DNA from: Lachnospiraceae bacterium
GTDB lineage: Bacteria > Bacillota > Clostridia > Lachnospirales > Lachnospiraceae
DNA: 5,126 nt
Direction of reading: 5' to 3'
Assembly (NCBI GenBank): GCA_024697505.1
Contig: JAILFQ010000024.1
Coordinates: forward strand, 1-5,126
Below are positions 1 to 5,126 of this stretch, one piece after another; position 1 is the first letter of the stretch; each line of letters begins with the position of its first letter. A model generated the notes under the pieces. That model saw nothing but the letters and a program-made list of their open reading frames with translations, did not search any database and was not told the DNA's origin. Made by a program: the position numbers and the translations under genes.

Positions 1-301
1 ATATAATAAGCATAAATATAAAATGTCCGCCGCTAAGGGCAAGACCTATAAACGCCTCCGTATAAAAAACATCCTTTTCTTTAAAGGCACGCATTGCAAA
101 TCTTATTCCCACAAGAGAAAGAGCTGCATCCAAAAGCCCAAAAAAGCCCATTGTAACGTTGGAAGTCCCCTTGGCTTTTGTGGAAACTATAAACATTATT
201 AAAAAGAAAAGCCAGGTCGCAAGGCCAATAACAAGGGAGACTATCCCTTGTATTGAATGCGACCTGCCCTGAAATTTTAATGAACTTCTGTTTCTTCTCA
301 T
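1..301 (-). CDS. Small multi-pass membrane protein, DUF6142-like (3' end cut by window edge)
   Basis: I translated this reading frame by hand from ATG at 301-299; 100 codons are visible with no stop before the left edge, so the C-terminus lies outside. The protein starts with a basic, polar stretch (MRRNRSSLKFQGRSHS) and then shows about three hydrophobic segments at residues 18-40, 49-69 and 83-100. They are separated by a short loop with KAKG (42-45) and a polar loop with FKEKDVFY (73-80). This pattern (HS near the N-terminus, an S-x-KAKG loop, then KEKDVFY) matches my memory of the clostridial DUF6142 family of roughly 100-residue membrane proteins of unknown function; no search was possible. 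AGGA lies 9 nt before the start (311-314). It follows the Ig-like protein gene by 27 nt with no terminator seen between, so it is probably the second gene of that transcript. No biochemical role can be assigned. Confidence 0.72.
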   Translation of the reverse strand, partial: MRRNRSSLKFQGRSHSIQGIVSLVIGLATWLFFLIMFIVSTKAKGTSNVTMGFFGLLDAALSLVGIRFAMRAFKEKDVFYTEAFIGLALSGGHFIFMLII

Positions 302-328
302 AAATCTTTTTCCTGTAATTTATTTGTG

Positions 329-1477
329 TTACTTAATAAGTATCTTAAGATACCGCGTGATTCTTTCATAATCTCCGGTAGTTACATCCGAAGTGACCTT
401 AACAACATATCTTCCCAAAAAGTGACTGCTCGCCTTAATGGTAAGGACTCTGTTGTTATGTGAAAATTCTCCGGTCAGATCTCCGTAATAAGAGGAATCC
501 GAAAAACGGATAAAGCCTATACTTGTTGTAAGCTTGCCGTCAGCAAGAACCGTAGCCGGTATAACAGGCTTTCCGAATACTACAACAACAGTTTGAGAAT
601 CCAGTATTTCCACGAGATCCACCCCTGCATTACCTGATGCAGCCGGTATTGTAAAGACAGGTTCCGGTGCACTTGTAGGTGTTGGTATAGGTGTAGATGT
701 AGGAATAGGTGTCGGTGTTGAGGCCGAAGGCACCCTTGTAGGTGCAGGAGTAGGTGTTGTTGTAGACCATGGAACCGGCGTTGGCGTAGGCATAGATGTA
801 AGAATCGCCTCCGCGGTTTTGTCTGTCGGCTCTCCGGTGCCGGTTTCAAGAATAACTATATAAACGTACGTCCTGACGCCGGATGCTATCGCATCTTCCT
901 TGTTTTCTCCGGCATATATCGTAAGTTTTGTTATTCCCGGCTTATACGCCACCAAAATACCGTTTGCAGAAATAAAAGCGTAAGTCTGATCTTCTATTTC
1001 GTAAAAAAGTGAATCTGTAGCTCCCTCAGGCGCAAGTTGTCCGCTAAAGTAATAGACATTTCCCACAGTAACCGCATAACCGTTTCCGTAAGGGGTTGCG
1101 TTTGTTGTTACGGAAATAGAGACCGTATCAACCTTGTCTCTTACATTGACAATACAAACAAGCGACTTTGTCCCGTATGAAACGGTGGTAACAGTACAGG
1201 TAACAACAGTCATACCTTTGTCTTTGGCATATACATAACCTCTGGCGCTTACCGTTGCAACAGTAGGTGTCGACGAAGACCAGACATAAGTTGCGTTATC
1301 ATCTGTAACACCACCAACCTCAAGTTTAAATACCTCATTCAGGCTAAGGTTAAGTTCGTTAAAGGACAAAAAAGGTTCTTCTTCTGCCCTTGCATATTTT
1401 ATTGAAAATACTCCGGTTATAAGAATTACGGCAAAGGCAACAAGCCATACCGCCAAGCCTCTTTTCCCTTTATACAT
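329..1477 (-). CDS. Secreted Ig-like (Big_2) domain protein with Thr/Pro-rich linker
   Basis: This is a 382-residue exported protein. Residues 1-31 form a signal peptide: basic MYKGKRG, a hydrophobic core, and an ARA cleavage site before EEE. Residues about 36-112 resemble a bacterial Ig-like group 2 (Big_2) domain, with the typical W-S-S-x-x-P-x-V-A-x-V core and a G-x-x-x-V-x-C-x-V strand. Residues about 115-212 look like a second, more divergent Ig-like fold. A low-complexity linker (230-273) has 16 Pro and 13 Thr in 44 residues. The C-terminal part (about 274-382) is beta-rich and ends without a transmembrane helix, LPxTG motif or S-layer domain, so the protein is either released or held non-covalently. 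I chose the start at 1477 because AAGGGAGG lies 5 nt upstream; the in-frame ATG at 1501 has no ribosome binding site and lies about where transcription should begin. Big_2 domains usually serve in cell-surface adhesion or as spacers; the actual ligand is unknown. Confidence 0.88.
   Translation of the reverse strand: MYKGKRGLAVWLVAFAVILITGVFSIKYARAEEEPFLSFNELNLSLNEVFKLEVGGVTDDNATYVWSSSTPTVATVSARGYVYAKDKGMTVVTCTVTTVSYGTKSLVCIVNVRDKVDTVSISVTTNATPYGNGYAVTVGNVYYFSGQLAPEGATDSLFYEIEDQTYAFISANGILVAYKPGITKLTIYAGENKEDAIASGVRTYVYIVILETGTGEPTDKTAEAILTSMPTPTPVPWSTTTPTPAPTRVPSASTPTPIPTSTPIPTPTSAPEPVFTIPAASGNAGVDLVEILDSQTVVVVFGKPVIPATVLADGKLTTSIGFIRFSDSSYYGDLTGEFSHNNRVLTIKASSHFLGRYVVKVTSDVTTGDYERITRYLKILIK
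659..790 (-). repeat. Degenerate Thr/Pro codon repeat encoding the interdomain linker
   Basis: On the plus strand the tract reads as imperfect repeats of GGTGT(A/T)GG with GTAGGxATAGG variants. On the coding strand these are runs of Pro and Thr codons giving TPTP, TPAP, TPIP and IPTPT. It lies wholly inside the Ig-like protein gene and links the N-terminal Ig-like part to the C-terminal beta-rich part. Such linkers are typical of extracellular Gram-positive proteins and may be O-glycosylated, which is inference. The repeat units are degenerate, so slippage would be slower than in a perfect tandem array. Confidence 0.8.
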
Positions 1478-1482
1478 GTCTG

Positions 1483-1490
1483 CCTCCCTT
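1483..1490 (-). promoter_or_regulatory. Strong ribosome binding site deciding the start of the Ig-like protein
   Basis: The minus strand reads AAGGGAGG, then CAGAC, then ATG at 1477. The 5-nt spacing and near-consensus match make this start far better than the in-frame ATG at 1501, which is preceded by AACCAAGT with no Shine-Dalgarno match. The shorter start also puts the signal peptide directly at the N-terminus. Confidence 0.85.
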
Positions 1491-1511
1491 GTATTCTCCA
1501 TACTTGGTTAA

Positions 1512-1540
1512 ATTTTATCACTTATGCAAATTTATGGCAA
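1512..1540 (-). promoter_or_regulatory. Sigma-A-type promoter for the Ig-like protein gene
   Basis: The minus strand shows a -35 box TTGCCA (1535-1540), a 17-nt spacer and a -10 box TAAAAT (1512-1517). A TGA directly before the -10 box gives an extended -10 (TGn). Both boxes match the consensus at five of six positions. Transcription would begin near 1504-1506, giving a leader of about 27 nt that contains the AAGGGAGG site. This agrees with translation starting at 1477 and argues against 1501. Confidence 0.72.
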
Positions 1541-1588
1541 GATAGCCTTACATAATATCAAGTTTCCACATAATACTATATTCTACCA

Positions 1589-1617
1589 TTGTAAAACAGC
1601 TTTTGGTGTGCTAAAAT
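1589..1617 (+). promoter_or_regulatory. Candidate promoter for the YihY-family gene
   Basis: TTGTAA (1589-1594), a 17-nt spacer and TAAAAT (1612-1617) form a plausible sigma-A promoter facing right. The -35 box matches only four of six positions. It would leave a leader of about 63 nt before the start at 1687, in which I see no riboswitch or strong hairpin. The rest of the 1478-1686 intergenic region is AT-rich, and I do not count the short ORF in it as a gene. Confidence 0.45.
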
Positions 1618-1686
1618 GCTTGCAAATAAACAAATTGTATTATTTTGGAAGTAACACCTTTACAGGCTTATTAATCAGGAGAAATC

Positions 1687-2610
1687 ATGATTTTTATAAA
1701 AAATATATATAACCTTTTCAGAGCATTCGGTTACAGAATGAGAGACGACTTTATAAACGCTTTTGCCGCACAGGCAGCCTTTTTTATCTTTCTCTCCTTC
1801 TTCCCTTTTGCCATGCTTATGTTAACTCTTATTAACTACCTGCCTTTTTCGGCAGACGAACTCGGAGAAATGGTAGTGGATGCATTTCCGTCCACAATAG
1901 CACCTTTTATCCAATACATACTTAACGAACTGTTGGCAACCCAGAGAGTTACCTTGCTTTCCATAACAATCGTTGCCACCATCTGGTCCGCATCCGGCGG
2001 TGTACTTGCGCTCTGCCGCGGACTTAACGGAGTATACAACCACAGAGAGACCCGTAACTATTTCCTGCTCAGAGCGCTTGCGATCCTTTACACTCTGATG
2101 CTGGTTATAGTTCTTATCATAACCGTAACCTTCCTCGTTTTCGGCAACCAGCTTACAGACCTTTTGGTTATGGCAAATCCGGATTTGGAAGGCCTTGGGC
2201 AGGCTATTCTTTCAATAAGATCCGCCATAGGTTTTATAATAATGGCTCTCTTCTTTTTGCTTATATACAACGTATTTCCCAGCCATAAAGTACGGTTTTA
2301 CAAAGAAATACCCGGTGCTCTCTTTTCCGCTCTCGGTTGGGTGGTTTTCTCATACCTCTTCTCTTTCCTGGTAGACAATATGGTAAACTACTCAAAGACA
2401 TACGGAAGCCTTTCAGCCTTCGTTATCTGTATGCTTTGGCTTTATACGCTTATGGTGATCCTCTTTGTGGGTGCGGAGCTGAATTCCGCCCTCCAGGACC
2501 CGGATTTCAAAAAATATTACCGCTTCCTTCTTCCGGAAAGAAAAAACAAAAACACTCCTCTTACAAATGATAATGATATAAACGATATTACCACTGATAA
2601 AGAAGTATAA
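1687..2610 (+). CDS. YihY/BrkB family (UPF0761) inner membrane protein
   Basis: This 307-residue polytopic membrane protein has about six hydrophobic segments, near residues 29-51, 88-110, 128-153, 178-196, 207-232 and 242-264. Family hallmarks visible are FAAQAAFFIFLSFFPF (26-41), the SASGGVLAL stretch (101-109), the P-G before segment five (209-210), YGSLSAFVICMLWLY (239-253) and GAELN (262-266). The last 25 residues are hydrophilic and Asn/Asp/Lys-rich, probably a cytoplasmic tail. AGGAG (1677-1681) sits 5 nt before ATG, which supports the start. The family was once called ribonuclease BN (rbn) in error; its members are membrane proteins whose transport or envelope role is not settled. The gene stands alone, divergent from the Ig-like protein gene and convergent with the YitT gene, so context gives no functional clue. 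Length is normal for the family and the frame is intact. Confidence 0.93.
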   Translation: MIFIKNIYNLFRAFGYRMRDDFINAFAAQAAFFIFLSFFPFAMLMLTLINYLPFSADELGEMVVDAFPSTIAPFIQYILNELLATQRVTLLSITIVATIWSASGGVLALCRGLNGVYNHRETRNYFLLRALAILYTLMLVIVLIITVTFLVFGNQLTDLLVMANPDLEGLGQAILSIRSAIGFIIMALFFLLIYNVFPSHKVRFYKEIPGALFSALGWVVFSYLFSFLVDNMVNYSKTYGSLSAFVICMLWLYTLMVILFVGAELNSALQDPDFKKYYRFLLPERKNKNTPLTNDNDINDITTDKEV

Positions 2611-2626
2611 AATAAAGACATAAAAA

Positions 2627-2675
2627 ATCCCCCTTAAGTAGATTTGGTTATTTACCTTGTCTACTTAAGGGGAAT
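2627..2675 (-). terminator. Intrinsic terminator of the helicase-YitT transcript
   Basis: CCCCTTAAGTAGA (2630-2642) pairs perfectly with TCTACTTAAGGGG (2660-2672) over 13 bp, with a 17-nt loop. Read on the minus strand, the stem is followed by GA and then six T (complement of 2622-2627), the form of a rho-independent terminator for the leftward genes, whose last stop codon is about 30 nt upstream at 2705. On the plus strand no T-run directly follows the stem; the next one (2700-2706) begins 27 nt later. The YihY transcript may still stop at or near this hairpin, but the sequence favours the leftward direction. Confidence 0.85.
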
Positions 2676-2704
2676 CATATCATATACGATGACTCTTTGT
2701 TTTT

Positions 2705-3547
2705 TTACATTCCTCTGAAGCCTCTGCCTATTATTTCACTTGTATTTGTTACAAGAATAAAAGCCTCCGGCTCGTTTTCTTTTATAAATTGTCTTAAATG
2801 AATAGCCTGAGCTCTGTTCATAACAGTAAGAATAACCGTCTTTTCGCCGCCGGTAAAAGCACCGGTTGCCTTGTAAACAGTAGCTCCGCGTCTAAGTTTC
2901 TTAACAATGTAATCTTCAATCGGATCCGGATCCTCACAAATGATGGTCAGGTATTTGCAAAGGTTCAAACTTTCTATTACACTGTCCACAACCGATGACT
3001 TAAGGATGAGTCCCAACATGGAAAGAAGCCCGGTTTGTACTCCAAATGCAGGAAAAGCAAACAGTGTAAGGATAAAATCCGAAATAAGAAGAGACTGTCC
3101 TATATTAATAGAAGTATACTTCTTAAGTATCATTGCAACTACATCTGTTCCGCCGGTGGAACCTCCGTTGTTAAAAAGAAGGGCTGCTCCCACCGCAGGA
3201 AACCCGATTGCAAAAGCAAGTTCAAGAACAGGCTCGTCGGTAAGAGGACCGGTCATAGGGAAAATCTCCTCCATAAGTTTAAGTCCAAAAGAAAGAAGCA
3301 GGCTTCCATAAACCGTTTTTATGGAAAATTCCTTTCCGATAACAATAAGTCCTACCACCAGGAGGATAATGTTAATAGCAAGCACTATAGTAGAAGAGCT
3401 GAAGCCCGTTACCGGAGCAAGTATCATTGCAAGGCCGGTAACACCGCCTATGGCGAAGTTATTAGGGAATTTGAAGAAATACACTCCCACAATAACGAAG
3501 CACACACCAAGGGTCATAAAGGCCCACTCTCTTATTTTTTTACCCAT
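2705..3547 (-). CDS. YitT-family membrane protein (YitT_membrane plus DUF2179)
   Basis: This is a 280-residue protein. The N-terminal two thirds are hydrophobic, with about five or six membrane segments (roughly residues 10-28, 52-72, 78-92, 108-126, 150-170 and 172-188). It carries the YitT signature NGGSTGGTDVVAMIL (127-141), with an earlier matching GGVTG (34-38). The C-terminal 60-70 residues form the soluble DUF2179 domain: RRGATVYKATGAFTGGEKT (219-237) and a terminal EIIGRGFRGM. The family is widespread in Firmicutes; its substrate is not established. The start at 3547 is chosen because AAAGG (3556-3560) lies 8 nt before it, but only 2 nt before the alternative ATG at 3553, which would add two residues. 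The start overlaps the end of the helicase gene by 8 nt (ATGGGTAA), so the two genes are probably translationally coupled. The gene ends just before the hairpin terminator. Family assignment is firm; the exact start is less so. Confidence 0.93.
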   Translation of the reverse strand: MGKKIREWAFMTLGVCFVIVGVYFFKFPNNFAIGGVTGLAMILAPVTGFSSSTIVLAINIILLVVGLIVIGKEFSIKTVYGSLLLSFGLKLMEEIFPMTGPLTDEPVLELAFAIGFPAVGAALLFNNGGSTGGTDVVAMILKKYTSINIGQSLLISDFILTLFAFPAFGVQTGLLSMLGLILKSSVVDSVIESLNLCKYLTIICEDPDPIEDYIVKKLRRGATVYKATGAFTGGEKTVILTVMNRAQAIHLRQFIKENEPEAFILVTNTSEIIGRGFRGM

Positions 3548-5126
3548 TTTCATTGCCTTTCCAAAAATCTCTTAATTTATCTTCAAGTCCATCCAGGTTA
3601 ACGGTTTCAAAAGGAAACCATTCTCTTGGAAAAAGGGACTGGTATTGTTTTTGCAAAAACCTCTCATCAAGAAGAAGTATTGCACCTACATCTTCGGTTG
3701 TTCTTATAACTCTTCCGGCAGACTGCATTACTTTGTTCATGCCGGGGTACAAATAGGCATACTCGAACCCGGTTCCAAGCTTTTCTTCAAAATAGGTTCT
3801 AAAGAGTTCTTTCTCGTTGCAGACCATGGGAAGTCCGGTACCAACAATTACCGTTCCAATAAGACGGTCTTCTTTTAGGTCTATTCCTTCACCAAATATA
3901 CCGCCCATAACACAAAGGCCTATATTCCTGCAGGAAGGATTGGTTTCAAACACTTCAAGAAAAGCTTCCTTTTCAGGTTCTGTCATGCCCGAAGTTTGAG
4001 TATATATTCTCACGCTTTCTTTTTCAAGTTCTTTTTCAAGAACCTCTTTCAGAACCTCCGCCGTATCGTTAAGCATCTGGTAAGACGGGAAGAAAACAAA
4101 GTAATTTCCCACTTTTCCCGTAAATACGTTTACGTAGTTCGCAATTTTTTCGTACTCGGTTCTGTTTCTTCTGGTGTACTTGGTGCTTACATCATTTCCG
4201 ACCATAAGCAGTCTCTTCTTTGTATCAAAAGGCGACGGGACATAAATGGCGTAGTCATCTTCCTCGCCCCCAAGCTGGTCTTTGTAATACCGTATAGGCA
4301 AAAGAGTAGCCGAAAACAGGACGCCGGCCCTTCCAAGCGCCATCCTCTGCTTTAAAAGGCGCTTTGGTTCCATGCAAAGCAGTTTAAGTCTGAAACTGCC
4401 GTCCTGGGTGTAATCCGTATAAATCCTGTAATCATCATCTATAAGTTCGTATATGTTAAGAAAAGCTCTGAGGTCAAAATACAGATTCATGACCAGGTCT
4501 TTGCTTTCCGGAGGTGTCCTGTTTTCGTCAAGAAAGTCCTCAAAGATACCAAGAAGCCTTAAAAGCCTCGGCTGCAGCTCTTCAAGATTATCCCATACCT
4601 GAAAATCCTCACACTGCCTTTTCAACATCAAAAATGATGCATTGCAGGAATCCAGAGCTCTTTCAAGTTTGGCATCCTTTCCCTTTATTGCTCTTTTTAC
4701 GGCAAGGAAGTCCTCTTTTATAAGGGTTTGGCTGTACATTTCTCTTGCACGCTCGGTAAGGTTATGGGCTTCGTCTATAAGAAAAACCATATCCGTCTTT
4801 TTTTCTTCCCCAAAGAAACGTTTAAGGGCAACGGTTGGATCAAAAACGTAGTTATAGTCGCATACAACGGCATCCGCCCAGGTCGCAACATCCAGGGTCA
4901 TTTCAAAAGGGCAGACATTATGCTTTTCGGCATATTTTTCTATTAAAGGTCTTGTAATTGTTTCTTCGTTTGTAAGAAGGTCATAGACCGCATCATTAAC
5001 GCGGTCCAGGTGTCCTGCCGCTCTTGGACAGGCAAAAGGGTTACAGTCCGGCTTATCCAAAATGCATATTTTTTCTTTGGATGTAATGGTTACAAACCTG
5101 AACTTTAAGCCTTTTCCGGAAAGCAT
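3540..5126 (-). CDS. DinG/XPD-like superfamily 2 ATP-dependent DNA helicase (5' part outside window)
   Basis: The 528 visible residues are the C-terminal part of a Rad3/XPD-related helicase (COG1199 type). The Met at the right edge is an internal codon: Walker A (GKT) and motif Ia are missing and must lie beyond 5126. Visible elements (numbered from the edge) are four cysteines C21, C28, C33 and C72 in the position of the XPD/DinG iron-sulfur domain; motif II DEAH (118-121) in FLIDEAHNL; FSATLLP (271-277); FFPSYQML (345-352); GEGIDL (412-417, motif V); and QSAGRVIR (468-475, motif VI). These enzymes unwind DNA 5' to 3' and act in repair or at structured DNA; the particular role here is inference. 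No frameshift or stop is seen. Its last 8 nt overlap the YitT gene, with which it shares a transcript ending at the hairpin at 2630-2672. It could be annotated as DinG, YoaA-like or simply ATP-dependent DNA helicase. Confidence 0.93.
   Translation of the reverse strand: MLSGKGLKFRFVTITSKEKICILDKPDCNPFACPRAAGHLDRVNDAVYDLLTNEETITRPLIEKYAEKHNVCPFEMTLDVATWADAVVCDYNYVFDPTVALKRFFGEEKKTDMVFLIDEAHNLTERAREMYSQTLIKEDFLAVKRAIKGKDAKLERALDSCNASFLMLKRQCEDFQVWDNLEELQPRLLRLLGIFEDFLDENRTPPESKDLVMNLYFDLRAFLNIYELIDDDYRIYTDYTQDGSFRLKLLCMEPKRLLKQRMALGRAGVLFSATLLPIRYYKDQLGGEEDDYAIYVPSPFDTKKRLLMVGNDVSTKYTRRNRTEYEKIANYVNVFTGKVGNYFVFFPSYQMLNDTAEVLKEVLEKELEKESVRIYTQTSGMTEPEKEAFLEVFETNPSCRNIGLCVMGGIFGEGIDLKEDRLIGTVIVGTGLPMVCNEKELFRTYFEEKLGTGFEYAYLYPGMNKVMQSAGRVIRTTEDVGAILLLDERFLQKQYQSLFPREWFPFETVNLDGLEDKLRDFWKGNENG
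3556..3560 (-). promoter_or_regulatory. Ribosome binding site of the YitT gene inside the helicase gene
   Basis: The minus strand reads GGAAAGGCAATGAAAATGGG. AAAGG is 8 nt from the ATG at 3547 and 2 nt from the ATG at 3553, so it fits only the downstream start. The site lies within the last codons of the helicase gene, so ribosomes finishing the helicase are likely to help start this gene. Confidence 0.55.

Noticed and set aside
659..790. Tandem repeat tract as a CRISPR array or phase-variable locus
   Set aside because: The units are short, degenerate, lack unique spacers and keep the reading frame as Thr/Pro codons; it is a protein linker.
580..849. An 89-codon minus-strand ORF rich in His, Leu and Gln inside the Ig-like protein gene
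   Set aside because: It is the frame shadow of the Thr/Pro linker repeat: the repeat read out of frame gives HLHL-type runs. It has no independent start signal.
1477..1501. Start of the Ig-like protein at 1501
   Set aside because: There is no ribosome binding site, it lies at or near the predicted transcription start, and the downstream ATG has a near-consensus site and begins the signal peptide.
1524..1712. A 62-codon plus-strand ORF before the YihY gene
   Set aside because: It has no ribosome binding site, overlaps the YihY gene start in another frame, starts upstream of the candidate promoter at 1589-1617, and its Cys/His/Tyr/Lys-rich make-up looks like translated AT-rich intergenic DNA.
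2921..2932. Doubled hexamer CGGATC in the YitT gene
   Set aside because: It simply encodes the Asp-Pro-Asp-Pro stretch between the membrane part and DUF2179; there is no sign of regulatory use.
3035..3601. A 188-codon plus-strand ORF opposite the YitT gene
   Set aside because: It is antisense to a firmly identified family with conserved motifs, is full of Lys/Ser/His, and has no recognisable domain.

Overview
The window looks like an ordinary chromosomal stretch from a Gram-positive anaerobe of the Clostridia, most likely a Lachnospiraceae-type genome. Evidence for this is the moderate GC content, strong AGGAG-type ribosome binding sites, a classical Gram-positive signal peptide on a secreted Big_2-type Ig-like protein, a small membrane protein resembling DUF6142, and a Rad3/DinG-type helicase with a cysteine cluster. 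The assignment rests on gene style, not on a marker gene. I saw no mobile element, CRISPR array, rRNA or tRNA.

Layout from left to right. (1) Positions 1-1477 carry a two-gene leftward unit. A secreted Ig-like-domain protein with a Thr/Pro-rich linker (329-1477, minus) is followed after 27 nt by a small multi-pass membrane protein (1-301, minus) that is cut by the left window edge. (2) Positions 1478-1686 are a divergent intergenic region with one good leftward promoter and one weaker rightward candidate. (3) Positions 1687-2610 encode a YihY/BrkB-family inner membrane protein on the plus strand. (4) Positions 2611-2704 are a convergent intergenic region with a 13-bp perfect hairpin whose U-tract faces the leftward genes. 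(5) Positions 2705-5126 carry a second leftward unit: a DinG/XPD-like DNA helicase, cut by the right window edge, whose stop codon overlaps the start of a YitT-family membrane protein.

The two leftward units and the YihY gene do not form a recognisable shared pathway. The overlapping helicase and YitT genes are almost certainly co-transcribed and end at the hairpin. The secreted Ig-like protein and the small membrane protein are also probably co-transcribed from the promoter at 1512-1540. Two start sites look better placed inside the longest ORF: 1477 rather than 1501 for the Ig-like protein, and 3547 rather than 3553 for the YitT protein. I found no convincing new system; the observations worth checking are modest.
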